In this document: piece by piece, positions 33,979 to 42,733 of the stretch
Layout of the letters: each line of letters opens with the position of its first letter
How positions within the stretch are numbered: position 1 is the stretch's first letter
NCBI GenBank assembly: GCA_040389045.1
Contig: JAZKAT010000019.1
Coordinates: 12,992-76,991 of the forward strand
Reading direction: 5' to 3'
DNA: 64,000 bases
From: UBA5158 sp040389045
Lineage (GTDB): Bacteria; Pseudomonadota; Gammaproteobacteria; DSM-16500
The notes under the pieces: model-generated
The model's database searches: none
Told to the model about the DNA's origin: nothing
What the model saw: only the letters and a program-made list of their open reading frames with translations
Program-made: the position numbers and the translations under genes

Positions 33979-34491
33979 TTAATTCCTGACAATTTCTTCA
34001 ATTGTTTTACCGCGTTTCGCCGCGATATATTCTGGTGTTTTCAATTGCTGTAAAGCATTCAAGGTAGCTCTCACCACGTTGATAGGATTAGCTGAGCCAA
34101 CAATTTTAGCTAATACGTTTTTAACGCCCAATACTTCAAATACTGCGCGCATTGCGCCACCAGCGATAATCCCCGTACCTTCAGAAGCGGGCTTCATGAA
34201 GACTTTGGTTGCGCCATGATGACCATAAACCTGGGTATGCAGTGTGCCTTCTTCTTTTAATACCACGTGAACCATATTCTTGCGGGCGCTTTCCAGGGCT
34301 TTCTGGATTGCTACCGGCACTTCACGGGCTTTACCACGACCAATACCGATGCGACCATTACCATCACCGACTACCGTTATCGCAGCAAAACTGAAAATTC
34401 TTCCACCTTTGACTACTTTAGCGTTACGCGACACGGCTACCAGCTTTTCCAGCATGCCATCGCTTTTTGTTGATTGATCATAACTTGCCAT
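33979..34491 (-). CDS. rpsE: 30S ribosomal protein S5
   Basis: Small-subunit protein at the mRNA entry, important for decoding accuracy. KLVAVSRNAKVVKGGRIFSF with GDGNGRIGIGRGKAREVPVA (loop where spectinomycin-resistance changes fall in other bacteria) and ASEGTGIIAGGAMRAVFEVL are family blocks. 170 residues, normal. Confidence 0.97.
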   Translation of the reverse strand: MASYDQSTKSDGMLEKLVAVSRNAKVVKGGRIFSFAAITVVGDGNGRIGIGRGKAREVPVAIQKALESARKNMVHVVLKEEGTLHTQVYGHHGATKVFMKPASEGTGIIAGGAMRAVFEVLGVKNVLAKIVGSANPINVVRATLNALQQLKTPEYIAAKRGKTIEEIVRN

Positions 34492-34500
34492 AAAAAACCC

Positions 34501-34860
34501 TTAAAATTCTAAACCGCCTTCTCGCGCCGCATCAGCAAATGCTTTAATACGGCCATGATAGTTGAAACCTGATCGATCAAACGCAACTCGCTTGATGCCA
34601 GCGTTAACTGCGCGTTCCGCTACTAATTTACCCACGACTTGCGCCGCTTCAACATTACCTGTTGATTTCAATTTGCCACGCACTTCTTTATCTAAAGTCG
34701 AAGCACACACCAACACTTTCGCGCCATCAGCACCAATCACTTGCGCGTAGATATGACGCGGTGTTCTGTGCACGCACAGACGCACTGCTTCTACTTCACG
34801 TATCTTCATACGGGTACGCTTGGCTCTTTTTAATCTTGCATCTTTTTTCTTTAGTTTCAT
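34501..34860 (-). CDS. rplR: 50S ribosomal protein L18
   Basis: 5S rRNA-binding protein. LKRAKRTRMKIRE at the basic N-terminus, RLCVHRTPRHIYAQVI, AAQVVGKLVAERAVNAGIKR and the end FDRSGFNYHGRIKAFADAAR are diagnostic. 119 residues, standard. Lies 13 bases after rplF. Confidence 0.97.
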   Translation of the reverse strand: MKLKKKDARLKRAKRTRMKIREVEAVRLCVHRTPRHIYAQVIGADGAKVLVCASTLDKEVRGKLKSTGNVEAAQVVGKLVAERAVNAGIKRVAFDRSGFNYHGRIKAFADAAREGGLEF

Positions 34861-34873
34861 TGCAATACCCTAC

Positions 34874-35440
34874 TTATTTTTTCTTCGTTTCTTTACGGTC
34901 GATGACTTCATCGGAGTAACGAATGCCTTTACCTTTGTATGGCTCAGGTCCACGATAAGCACGAATTTTTGAAGCTACCAGCCCAACCAGTCTTTTATCA
35001 AAACCTTTGACAATAATGTCAGTTGGTGTCGGTGTTTCAATGGTGATGCCTTCTGGTACAGGAAATTCAATCGGATGAGAAAAACCTAACGTCAATCCCA
35101 GGGTTTTTCCTTTCGCTTGTGCCTTGTAACCAACACCCACTAATAACAACTTTCTTTCAAATATGTGCGTTACACCTAAAATAGCGTTCGCAATATTGGC
35201 GCGCATTGTGCCATTAATGGCATTACGCAACCGCGAACCAGAACCTTTACGTTTGTAACCACGGTTCGCATTTTCCTGTACTTTCAATACATCATTTTCC
35301 ACGACTACCTGAACATCAGGATGCACGGCAAAACTGACCTGGCCTTTTGGGCCTTTAATCGCAAGGTCTTGTCCCTGGACTTTTACTTCAACCCCTTTTG
35401 GGATTGAGACTGGTTTTCTACCTACTCTTGACGCGGACAT
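34874..35440 (-). CDS. rplF: 50S ribosomal protein L6
   Basis: Two-domain 23S rRNA-binding protein near the factor-binding site. MSASRVGRKPVSIPKGVEV, GVGYKAQAKGKTLGLTLGFSHP and the terminal YKGKGIRYSDEVIDRKETKKK identify it. 188 residues, slightly longer than the usual 177. Confidence 0.97.
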   Translation of the reverse strand: MSASRVGRKPVSIPKGVEVKVQGQDLAIKGPKGQVSFAVHPDVQVVVENDVLKVQENANRGYKRKGSGSRLRNAINGTMRANIANAILGVTHIFERKLLLVGVGYKAQAKGKTLGLTLGFSHPIEFPVPEGITIETPTPTDIIVKGFDKRLVGLVASKIRAYRGPEPYKGKGIRYSDEVIDRKETKKK

Positions 35441-35452
35441 AGCCTTCCCCTT

Positions 35453-35848
35453 TTACTCAACCGTACACAACACTTCGCCACCCAGGTTTTGGGCCTGTGC
35501 GGAACGTCCTGTCATTACACCTTTAGACGTCGAAACAATCGCAATTCCCATGCCCGCCAAAACGGTTGGTAATTCATTGCTGCCACGGTAAATTCGCAAA
35601 CCTGGACGACTAACGCGTTTCAGTTTTTCGATAACCGGACGCCCTTGATAATATTTCAAGGTAACCTGAATATCTTTTTTCCCGCCTTCTGCGATTTCAG
35701 AGAAATCGTCAATGTAGCCTTCGCTTTTTAATACATCTAAAATTGCCGATTTCAAATTAGAACTGGGCATTTTTACATTTTGGCTACCAACAGCCTGCGC
35801 ATTGCGTATGCGGGTTAACATGTCCGCTATAGGATCTTGCATTGACAT
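35453..35848 (-). CDS. rpsH: 30S ribosomal protein S8
   Basis: 16S rRNA-binding protein and, in E. coli, repressor of the spc operon. The start is ATG at 35848 (MSMQDPIADMLTRIRNAQ) with GAGGTA upstream; an open frame up to 35899 overlaps rpsN. VSRPGLRIYRGSNELP and GIAIVSTSKGVMTGRSA are diagnostic. 131 residues. Confidence 0.97.
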   Translation of the reverse strand: MSMQDPIADMLTRIRNAQAVGSQNVKMPSSNLKSAILDVLKSEGYIDDFSEIAEGGKKDIQVTLKYYQGRPVIEKLKRVSRPGLRIYRGSNELPTVLAGMGIAIVSTSKGVMTGRSAQAQNLGGEVLCTVE

Positions 35849-35861
35849 CGTAAATACCTCT

Positions 35862-36167
35862 TTACCAACTAGCTTTATGCATACCGGGAACCAAACCATT
35901 CATGACGGCGTAACGCATATGAATTCTGCATAAACCAGTCAGTCGGTTGTAAGCTCTCGATCTGCCACATAATCTGCAACGGTTCCGGCGGCGTGCGATA
36001 CTGGAATCACGCGGCAAGGTTTGCAGTTTCTGCACTGCTTCCCATTTTTCTTCGTCGCTTAAATTTACATTTAAAATTGCTTCTTTCAGCGTGGAACGCT
36101 TTTCACGAAACTTTAAGTTCAAGCGGGCGCGCTTTTTTTCACGTTCTACCATCGAAGTTTTAGCCAT
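35862..36167 (-). CDS. rpsN: 30S ribosomal protein S14
   Basis: 101-residue long form of S14, with MAKTSMVEREKKRARL and the C-terminal RNRCRLCGRSRAYNRLTGLC. The zinc-ligand Cys set is incomplete for a zinc ribbon (C+ form requires four), so it is the non-zinc type usual in gammaproteobacteria. Lies 6 bases after rplE. Confidence 0.96.
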   Translation of the reverse strand: MAKTSMVEREKKRARLNLKFREKRSTLKEAILNVNLSDEEKWEAVQKLQTLPRDSSIARRRNRCRLCGRSRAYNRLTGLCRIHMRYAVMNGLVPGMHKASW

Positions 36168-36173
36168 AGGGTT

Positions 36174-36725
36174 TTAGCTCACATCTTTTTCTTTAAATGG
36201 AAAATTAAAAGCCTCTAATAAAGCCTGGGCTTCTTTGTTTGAGTTTGCAGACGTTGTGATAGTAATATCCATACCACGTAATGCGTCTACCTTATCGTAT
36301 TCAATTTCTGGAAACACAATTTGTTCCTTGAAACCCAAACTGTAGTTGCCACGTCCGTCAAAAGACTTATTACTCAAGCCGCGGAAGTCACGAACACGCG
36401 GCAGAGCGATTGAAATCAATCTGTCGAGGAATTCGTACATACGCACGCCGCGCAAAGTTACCTTGCAGCCAATCGGCCAGCCTTCTCGCAACTTGAAGCC
36501 AGCAATAGACTTGCGTGACATGGTTGCCACCGGCTTTTGTCCGGCAATCTTTTCCAGTTCTCCCATCGCCGCCGCAATCACTTTCTTGTCTTCCATTGCT
36601 TCGCCAAGGCCCATATTAATGGTGATCTTGGAAATCCGCGGAACTTGCATGACTGATTTATAGTTAAATTTAGTCTTCAACTTCGGGATAACTGTTTTGC
36701 GGTATTCTTCAAGCAATCTTGCCAT
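36174..36725 (-). CDS. rplE: 50S ribosomal protein L5
   Basis: 5S rRNA-binding protein of the central protuberance. Blocks include MQVPRISKITINMGLGEA, AGQKPVATMSRKSIAGFKLR and GRGNYSLGFKEQIVFPEIEY. 183 residues, standard 178-184. The ATG has TGAGCC upstream; 12 bases after rplX. Confidence 0.97.
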   Translation of the reverse strand: MARLLEEYRKTVIPKLKTKFNYKSVMQVPRISKITINMGLGEAMEDKKVIAAAMGELEKIAGQKPVATMSRKSIAGFKLREGWPIGCKVTLRGVRMYEFLDRLISIALPRVRDFRGLSNKSFDGRGNYSLGFKEQIVFPEIEYDKVDALRGMDITITTSANSNKEAQALLEAFNFPFKEKDVS

Positions 36726-36737
36726 GGCTCACCTGTT

Positions 36738-37064
36738 CTATACGTCTAAATCGACAACTTCGTTAGTGGACTTGTAAAAACGAACTTTACGCCCATCATC
36801 CAAAACCCTGATCCCCACGCGGCTGCCTTTTTGAGTCGCAGCATTATATAACTTCACGTTTGAGGCGCGAATCGGTTGTACTTTAATAACAATACCGCCG
36901 CGGTCACCGCTGTTGGGATTGGCTTTAACGTGTTTTTTAACGGTATTGATACCGTCAACCAACAGGAATTCGCCTTTTTCCAACACTTCGGTCACTGTCC
37001 CGGTTTTACCTTTATCTCTACCGGTGATTACAAAAACTTCATCACCTTTCTTAATCTTATGCAT
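36738..37064 (-). CDS. rplX: 50S ribosomal protein L24
   Basis: Assembly-initiator protein of the 50S subunit, KOW fold. MHKIKKGDEVFVITGRDKGK is the KOW segment, followed by LLVDGINTVKKHVKANPNSG. 108 residues; the C-terminal end (VRFYKSTNEVVDLDV) is complete. 14 bases after rplN. Confidence 0.97.
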   Translation of the reverse strand: MHKIKKGDEVFVITGRDKGKTGTVTEVLEKGEFLLVDGINTVKKHVKANPNSGDRGGIVIKVQPIRASNVKLYNAATQKGSRVGIRVLDDGRKVRFYKSTNEVVDLDV

Positions 37065-37078
37065 GTTAGTATCTCTCG

Positions 37079-37447
37079 TTAGATAACTTCTGGTGCTAAA
37101 GATATGATCTTCATGAAGTTTTCACCACGTAGCTCGCGGGTTACAGGCCCGAAAATACGCGTACCAATGGGTTGCATTTGCGCGTTTAAAATCACAACCG
37201 CGTTTTCATCGAAGCGAATGGTTGAACCATCAGGACGTCGTATCCCTTTACGGGTACGAACAATCACTGCATTCAACACTTCACCTTTTTTAACTTTGCC
37301 TCTGGGGATAGCTTCTTTTACGCTAACCTTAATTACATCACCTATCCGTGCATAACGACGATGTGACCCACCAAGGACTTTTATACACATCACACGACGC
37401 GCGCCACTATTGTCCGCCACATCAAGGATCGTTTGCGTTTGAATCAT
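37079..37447 (-). CDS. rplN: 50S ribosomal protein L14
   Basis: Subunit-interface protein. MIQTQTILDVADNSGARRVM and TRKGIRRPDGSTIRFDENAV with GPVTRELRGENFMKIISLAP at the end are diagnostic. 122 residues exactly as in most bacteria. It follows rpsQ after a 107-base AT-rich spacer, the widest gap in the spc part of the run and a possible internal promoter region. Confidence 0.97.
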   Translation of the reverse strand: MIQTQTILDVADNSGARRVMCIKVLGGSHRRYARIGDVIKVSVKEAIPRGKVKKGEVLNAVIVRTRKGIRRPDGSTIRFDENAVVILNAQMQPIGTRIFGPVTRELRGENFMKIISLAPEVI

Positions 37448-37554
37448 GCCACAACTCCAATTATGACGGAAATAAAGACCGCCAATACTATCACTATCAT
37501 GCTTGTTTTAAAAACGAAAAAAACATTAATATAGGAAAAAACCTTCTATATTTA

Positions 37555-37845
37555 TTAAGTTATGTCTTTTTCGGCTTGCTCCAGTACTTCTACCAAAACC
37601 CAATGTTTCGTCTTGGAAATTGGACGGCTACTGGCTATTTTCACCAAGTCGCCAATGTTACACTCGTTTTTTTCATCATGAGCACACATTTTTGATGAGC
37701 GTTGCAGGTATTTGCCATATAGCTCATGTTTAACCTTACGGTCGACTTGAACGATGATGGTTTTATCCATTTTATTGCTGACAACTTTGCCAACAACGAT
37801 TTGGCCTGGTCTTCTCGTCTGTTCTACATTCAATGTCTCTGTCAT
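37555..37845 (-). CDS. rpsQ: 30S ribosomal protein S17
   Basis: OB-fold 16S rRNA-binding protein. GQIVVGKVVSNKMDKTIIVQ, then HELYGKYLQRSSKMCAHDE and ETRPISKTKHW-like ISKTKHWVLVEVLE. 96 residues, about 10 more than E. coli owing to an N-terminal MTETLNVEQTRRP. Start overlaps the rpmC stop by 4 bases. Confidence 0.97.
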   Translation of the reverse strand: MTETLNVEQTRRPGQIVVGKVVSNKMDKTIIVQVDRKVKHELYGKYLQRSSKMCAHDEKNECNIGDLVKIASSRPISKTKHWVLVEVLEQAEKDIT

Positions 37846-38042
37846 GATGATGAACCTTTTTCTTTTTCACTTAAGATAGTCTTCACACGGGCAATCTGCT
37901 TTCTCACATTGCCAAACAAATGGGGCGCGGGAGTTTGGCCTACACCTCTTTGCATGCGTAAATTGAACTGCTCTTTTAATAAAGCTTGCAGCTCACTGTT
38001 TAATTCTTCTGGGGTCTTGCCTCTCAGTTCGGTCGTTTTCAT
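37842..38042 (-). CDS. rpmC: 50S ribosomal protein L29
   Basis: 66-residue helical hairpin near the exit tunnel. TTELRGKTPEELNSELQALL and the conserved FNLRMQRGVGQ. Overlaps rplP by one base and rpsQ by four, giving tight coupling. Confidence 0.96.
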   Translation of the reverse strand: MKTTELRGKTPEELNSELQALLKEQFNLRMQRGVGQTPAPHLFGNVRKQIARVKTILSEKEKGSSS

Positions 38043-38455
38043 TACATTATCACCCGATCTTCAAAAGTTGTTTTAACCGGTAACTTGGCGGCAGCAAGCT
38101 TTAACGCTTCGCGAGCCAGTTCCTTGGGCAAACCTTCAATTTCAAACATAACGCGGCCAGGTTGGACCAGCGCTACCCAATATTCAACGTTACCCTTACC
38201 TTTACCCTGACGCACTTCAAGGGGTTTCTTGGTAATTGGCTTGTCTGGAAAAATACGGATCCAGACTTTCCCGCCGCGTTTTACATGGCGTGATAATGCA
38301 CGTCGCGCCGCTTCGATTTGTCGCGAGGTAATGCGACCGAACTCAGCTGCTTTCAATCCAAATTCGCCAAAGCTAACCTTGTTGCCACGAGTGGCTACAC
38401 CACGGTTGCGACCTTTAAATTGTTTACGGAATTTAGTCCGCTTCGGTTGCAACAT
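38042..38455 (-). CDS. rplP: 50S ribosomal protein L16
   Basis: A-site tRNA-contacting protein. MLQPKRTKFRKQFKGRNRG and ESARRALSRHVKRGGK-like EAARRALSRHVKRGGKVWIR and the end KLPVKTTFEDRVIM. 137 residues, standard. Two bases after rpsC. Confidence 0.97.
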   Translation of the reverse strand: MLQPKRTKFRKQFKGRNRGVATRGNKVSFGEFGLKAAEFGRITSRQIEAARRALSRHVKRGGKVWIRIFPDKPITKKPLEVRQGKGKGNVEYWVALVQPGRVMFEIEGLPKELAREALKLAAAKLPVKTTFEDRVIM

Positions 38456-38457
38456 TG

Positions 38458-39144
38458 TTACTTCTCCTGTTTACCTGAAGTTTTTTCGGTTGTTGTGGCC
38501 GCTTCAGCTTGCTCTTTATCTAAAACTTCGCCCTTGAAAATCCAGACCTTGACGCCAATCACCCCATAAGTGGTGAATGCTTCGCCCTGACCATAATCGA
38601 TGTCAGCGCGCAAAGTATGCAATGGCACACGGCCTTCACGATACCATTCGCTACGCGCGATTTCCGCGCCACCCAAACGGCCCGCGACGCAAATCTTAAT
38701 GCCCTTCGCACCCAAACGCATGGCGGTGGTAACTGCACGCTTCATAGCACGACGGAACATGACGCGTTTTTCAAGTTGTCCAGCAATCGCATCGGCAACC
38801 AATTTAGCATCCAGCTCAGGCTTGCGAACTTCTTCAATACTGATATGAACTGGCACGCCCAATATTTTATTAATTTCATCGCGGATATTTTCAATTTCCT
38901 TACCGCTTTTACCGATGATCGCGCCAGGACGGGCCGCTTCAACAGTTATTCTCGCGTTACGCGCTGGTCTATCAATCTGGATCCGGCTAATACCCGCCGC
39001 GGCCAGCTTAACTTTCAAATACTCGCGAACTTTAATGTCAGAGCAGAGTGTGTCAGCAAAATCTTTGGATTTTGCATACCATCTGGATGACCAGTCTTTG
39101 ACTATGCCTAAGCGTATGCCTATGGGATGTACTTTTTGTCCCAT
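38458..39144 (-). CDS. rpsC: 30S ribosomal protein S3
   Basis: KH-domain protein at the mRNA entry tunnel. MGQKVHPIGIRLGIVKDWSS, KH motif GAIIGKSGKEIENIRDEINK and YREGRVPLHTLRADIDYG. 228 residues; the acidic C-terminal tail (EAATTTEKTSGKQ) is variable in the family. Overlaps rplV by one base. Confidence 0.97.
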   Translation of the reverse strand: MGQKVHPIGIRLGIVKDWSSRWYAKSKDFADTLCSDIKVREYLKVKLAAAGISRIQIDRPARNARITVEAARPGAIIGKSGKEIENIRDEINKILGVPVHISIEEVRKPELDAKLVADAIAGQLEKRVMFRRAMKRAVTTAMRLGAKGIKICVAGRLGGAEIARSEWYREGRVPLHTLRADIDYGQGEAFTTYGVIGVKVWIFKGEVLDKEQAEAATTTEKTSGKQEK

Positions 39145-39485
39145 TATTGCTTCTCCTGATCAGACACGATTATAGTTATATGACATGTTTGTTTTAAAAT
39201 TCTGACGCCGCGGCCTTTGGCACGCGCCGACATTCTTTTTTGTGATGGCCCTTGATCAGCGGAGATCTTGGCTATCTTCAGTTCGTCAATGTCAGCACCC
39301 TGATTGTGCTCAGCATTGGCAATCGCTGATTCCAGGACTTTTTTGACAATTGCAGCCGCTTTCTTTGGGCTAAACCGCAACAAATCCAGAGCACGATCCA
39401 CGGTCATGCCACGAACCTGGTCACAGACCAAACGGCATTTTTGCGCAGACAGTCTGGCGTATTTTAATGTGGCCGCGACTTCCAT
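39144..39485 (-). CDS. rplV: 50S ribosomal protein L22
   Basis: Exit-tunnel protein whose long hairpin contacts macrolide-binding rRNA. ARLSAQKCRLVCDQVRGM, ALDLLRFSPKKAAAIVKKVL and hairpin region GPSQKRMSARAKGRGVRI. 113 residues. Overlaps rpsS and rpsC by one base each (TAATG type). Confidence 0.97.
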   Translation of the reverse strand: MEVAATLKYARLSAQKCRLVCDQVRGMTVDRALDLLRFSPKKAAAIVKKVLESAIANAEHNQGADIDELKIAKISADQGPSQKRMSARAKGRGVRILKQTCHITIIVSDQEKQ

Positions 39486-39787
39486 TATTTATTTCCCCCT
39501 GCTGGTGCTGATTCTTCTTTCGCTTTTCTGTCGCCTGAATGCCCCTTAAAGGTGCGGGTAGCGGCAAATTCACCTAGCTTGTGACCAACCATGTTTTCAG
39601 TCACAAAAATCGGCACATGCAATCTACCGTTGTGCACAGCGATGGTTAAGCCAACAAATTCTGGCAGAATCATTGAACGACGTGACCATGTTTTAATGGG
39701 ACGCTTGTTATTGGAAGCAACAGCTTCCTCCACTTTTTTTATCAAATGTGTATCAACAAATGGGCCTTTTTTAACTGAACGTGGCAC
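39485..39787 (-). CDS. rpsS: 30S ribosomal protein S19
   Basis: Head protein that binds 16S rRNA with S13. MPRSVKKGPFVDTHLIKKVE, TWSRRSMILPEFVGLTIAVH and GHKLGEFAATRTFKGHSGDR. 100 residues, a few more than usual at the C-terminus. 36 bases after rplB. Confidence 0.97.
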   Translation of the reverse strand: MPRSVKKGPFVDTHLIKKVEEAVASNNKRPIKTWSRRSMILPEFVGLTIAVHNGRLHVPIFVTENMVGHKLGEFAATRTFKGHSGDRKAKEESAPAGGNK

Positions 39788-39823
39788 GTTGTAACCCTCA
39801 CTAATGATGAATCAATCAACCTT

Positions 39824-40648
39824 TTATGCGCGTCTGTCGCGTACAACATACTTATCAGTACGTTTGTTTTTACGCGTTTTATAACCTTTGGTTGGAACGC
39901 CCCATGGTGAAACAGGGTGACGACCACCAGAAGTTTTACCTTCACCACCCCCATGAGGGTGATCAATTGGGTTCATAGCAACACCACGTACAGTGGGTCG
40001 TATGCCACGATGGCGTTTCGCGCCAGCGTTACCTAATGAACGCAAATTATGTTCTGTATTACTGACTTCGCCGATAATCGCTCGGCATTCCGCCAATACT
40101 TTTCGCATTTCGCCGGAGCGTAAGCGCAAGGTCGCATAAGTACCATCCCTAGCAACTAATTGCACCGAAGTTCCCGCGCTACGTGCTAATTGAGCGCCTT
40201 TACCGGGCTTCATTTCCACGCAGTGAATCGTTGAACCAATTGGTATATTGCTGATTGGTAAGCAATTTCCTGGTTTGATCGGCGCTTCAGGGCCCGAAAT
40301 AATAGTGTCGCCCGCGATCACGCCATTGGGGGCAATAATATACCTTCTTTCGCCGTCGGCATAAAGCACTAATGCAATAAATGCACTTCTATTTGGATCG
40401 TATTCAATGCGTTCCACCTTGCATTCAATACCATCTTTGTTGCGCTTGAAATCGATTATCCGATAACGCTGTTTATGTCCACCACCGATATGACGGGTGG
40501 TAATTTTACCGGAATTGTTGCGGCCACCGGTGCGCTTCTTCGCAGCAACCAACGGTGCGTAAGGTTGTCCCTTATGCAATTCCTGATTAGAAACCTTAAC
40601 AACAAAGCGGCGCCCTGGTGAAGTCGGTTTAGATTTTAATATCGCCAT
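39824..40648 (-). CDS. rplB: 50S ribosomal protein L2
   Basis: Essential for subunit association and peptidyl-transferase organisation. The start is ATG at 40648 (MAILKSKPTSPGRR), with TTGAGGAA upstream; the frame extends to 40702 without a plausible site. GRNNSGKITTRHIGGGHKQ and the catalytic-His loop MNPIDHPHGGGEGKTSGGR are diagnostic. 274 residues. Confidence 0.97.
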   Translation of the reverse strand: MAILKSKPTSPGRRFVVKVSNQELHKGQPYAPLVAAKKRTGGRNNSGKITTRHIGGGHKQRYRIIDFKRNKDGIECKVERIEYDPNRSAFIALVLYADGERRYIIAPNGVIAGDTIISGPEAPIKPGNCLPISNIPIGSTIHCVEMKPGKGAQLARSAGTSVQLVARDGTYATLRLRSGEMRKVLAECRAIIGEVSNTEHNLRSLGNAGAKRHRGIRPTVRGVAMNPIDHPHGGGEGKTSGGRHPVSPWGVPTKGYKTRKNKRTDKYVVRDRRA

Positions 40649-40778
40649 AAATTCCTCAATCTTTTCTTTTGGTTTACTCCAGAAACTTCTGGGGTAAAGC
40701 AATCTCTTAATCCACTATGAAGTAGAGTTGGTATGCACTTCGTTGCAAAAACCGGATGGGTTCGCGCAAAACGATACT

Positions 40779-41078
40779 TTATTGACCCCCAGCAAAACTA
40801 ATTTCCTGGCCTTCCTGCAGGGTTACGTACGCTTTTCTCCAAGCTTTGCTACGGCCAAGAACCTGGCCAAAGCGACGCGGCTTGGTTTTAACATTTAACA
40901 CGCGAACTGATTGAACTTTGGTTTTAAATAATAACTCAACAGCTGCTTTTACTTCTGGCTTCGTTGCATCTGACATAACTTCAAATACATATTCCCGACG
41001 TTTTTCAGCGCCAATCGCGGCTTTTTCCGACATATGCGGCGCCAGGATAATTTTTAAGAGACGTTCTTGCTTCTTCAT
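40779..41078 (-). CDS. rplW: 50S ribosomal protein L23
   Basis: Exit-site protein that docks trigger factor and SRP. LLKIILAPHMSEKAAIGAEK and ELLFKTKVQSVRVLNVKTKP, then KAWRKAYVTLQEGQEISF. The trigger-factor-binding Glu of the VLN/VKTK region cannot be fixed without alignment. 99 residues. Overlaps rplD by 4 bases; a 130-base spacer precedes rplB. Confidence 0.96.
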   Translation of the reverse strand: MKKQERLLKIILAPHMSEKAAIGAEKRREYVFEVMSDATKPEVKAAVELLFKTKVQSVRVLNVKTKPRRFGQVLGRSKAWRKAYVTLQEGQEISFAGGQ

Positions 41079-41683
41079 TTTAATAACTCCTCAAACTGTT
41101 TCAGCGCGCCAACAGTGATGAGGACTTTTTCAGCGCCTACCAATGCCACTGGATCAACCGCTGCAACATCGCGCACATCAACATAGCGCAAGTTACGTGA
41201 CGACAAATAAAGATTTTCGTCCACTGTTTCCGTAATAATTAATACTTTTTGGCCCAACTTTAAATCATTAAGCAATTCTATCAATACGCGGGTCTTGGGA
41301 ACTTCAACAGCAAAGCTTTCTACTATTGAGATTCTTTCCATGCGGATCAATTCAGAAAAGATTGAGCGTACCGCGGCGCGATACATCTTTTTATTAACTT
41401 TTTGTTCATAGCTACGTGGTTTCGCCGCAAATGTCACACCACCTTTACGCCAGATCGGACTACGTATAGTACCTGCACGAGCACGACCAGAACCTTTTTG
41501 CGCCCAAGGCTTGATGCCGCCGCCTCTGACTTCAGAGCGGGTCTTTTGCGCGGCTGTTCCAGCTCGGCCAGCAGCCATATAAGCGGTGACTACTTGATGA
41601 ATCAATGGTTCATTGTATTCGCAGCCAAAAACTTTTTCGGCCAATTCAATTTTTTTCTTTTTGCCTACTAATTGCAGTTCCAT
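41075..41683 (-). CDS. rplD: 50S ribosomal protein L4
   Basis: Exit-tunnel protein and, in E. coli, autogenous regulator of the S10 operon. The tunnel loop is RAGTAAQKTRSEVRGGGIKP then WAQKGSGRARAGTIRSPIWR. 202 residues, normal. Overlaps rplC by one base and rplW by four. Whether an L4-dependent S10 leader exists is unclear here because only 5 bases separate tuf from rpsJ. Confidence 0.97.
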   Translation of the reverse strand: MELQLVGKKKKIELAEKVFGCEYNEPLIHQVVTAYMAAGRAGTAAQKTRSEVRGGGIKPWAQKGSGRARAGTIRSPIWRKGGVTFAAKPRSYEQKVNKKMYRAAVRSIFSELIRMERISIVESFAVEVPKTRVLIELLNDLKLGQKVLIITETVDENLYLSSRNLRYVDVRDVAAVDPVALVGAEKVLITVGALKQFEELLK

Positions 41684-42351
41684 TATTTATCCCCTTTCGC
41701 AATCGGTTGATCTTTTTTAATTGCCGGGCGGATAATAACATCGCCACCTGGAGCACCAGGAACAACACCTCTTACCATAATAAGATTACGCGGTATGTCT
41801 ATGCGTACAATTTTCTGGTTCATGATGGTGCATTTAGCATCCCCTAGATGACCAGACATCTTTTTGCCTTTGAAAACTTTGCCTGGCGATTGTCTTTGAC
41901 CGATAGACCCAGGAACACGGTGCGACAATGAGTTACCATGCGTCGCATCTTGCCCAGCGAAATGATGGCGCTTAATCGTACCGGCAAAACCTTTACCTTT
42001 ACTGGTGCCGGTCACATCAATCCATTGGCCTTCCGCAAAACGATCAACCTTGAGTTCAGAACCCAAAGCAAGTCCTTCGATATTGTCATGGGCTTCAATC
42101 ACAAATTCCCACAAGCCTTTACCTGGTTCAACGCCGGCTTTGGCAAAATGTCCAGCCGCGGGCTTAGTCACTCTGGAGCGCTTGCGCGAGCCAGTGGTGA
42201 TTTGCAAAGCCTGGTAACCATCGTTTTCGACAGTTTTAATTTGGGTTACACGATTAGGTAACACCTCAATAACCGTTACGGGTTCCGAGATACCTTCTTC
42301 TGTAAACACGCGGGTCATACCGCATTTTCGTCCGACTAAACTTATAGTCAT
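41683..42351 (-). CDS. rplC: 50S ribosomal protein L3
   Basis: Early-assembly protein that reaches the peptidyl-transferase centre. MTISLVGRKCGMTRVFTEEG, GTSKGKGFAGTIKRHHF and HGNSLSHRVPGSIGQRQSPG (methylated Gln region). 222 residues, about 10 more than E. coli, from the C-terminal KKDQPIAKGDK. 44 bases after rpsJ. Confidence 0.97.
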   Translation of the reverse strand: MTISLVGRKCGMTRVFTEEGISEPVTVIEVLPNRVTQIKTVENDGYQALQITTGSRKRSRVTKPAAGHFAKAGVEPGKGLWEFVIEAHDNIEGLALGSELKVDRFAEGQWIDVTGTSKGKGFAGTIKRHHFAGQDATHGNSLSHRVPGSIGQRQSPGKVFKGKKMSGHLGDAKCTIMNQKIVRIDIPRNLIMVRGVVPGAPGGDVIIRPAIKKDQPIAKGDK

Positions 42352-42395
42352 TGTTGCCGCCTCATTAAGTTAAGGTATTACCCGTTAACTTTTTT

Positions 42396-42728
42396 TTAGT
42401 TATCTACATCTACGCTGATTTGGACATCCACACCAGCAGCTAAATCAAGCTTCATTAATGCATCAATCGTTTTTTCTGTTGGTTCATTGATGTCAACAAT
42501 ACGTTTGTGCGTGCGTAACTCATATTGGTCACGCGCATCTTTGTCCACGTGTGGCGAAATCAATACCGTATAACGTCTAATGTTAGTCGGTAACGGAATC
42601 GGTCCACGTACTTGCGCACCCGTGCGCTTCGCCGTTTCAACGATTTCCCGCACGGAACGATCTATCAACCTATAATCAAATGCTTCTAGGCGAATACGGA
42701 TTCTCTGGCTTTTTCTTGCTGTTGTCAT
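42396..42728 (-). CDS. rpsJ: 30S ribosomal protein S10
   Basis: Ribosome head protein that also acts as NusE in antitermination. QRIRIRLEAFDYRLIDRSV, VRGPIPLPTNIRRYTVLISP and the terminal AAGVDVQISVDVDN. 110 residues, about 7 more than E. coli at both ends. The tuf stop lies only 5 bases upstream, so S10-operon transcription must come largely from the str promoter. Confidence 0.97.
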   Translation of the reverse strand: MTTARKSQRIRIRLEAFDYRLIDRSVREIVETAKRTGAQVRGPIPLPTNIRRYTVLISPHVDKDARDQYELRTHKRIVDINEPTEKTIDALMKLDLAAGVDVQISVDVDN

Positions 42729-42733
42729 AGTAA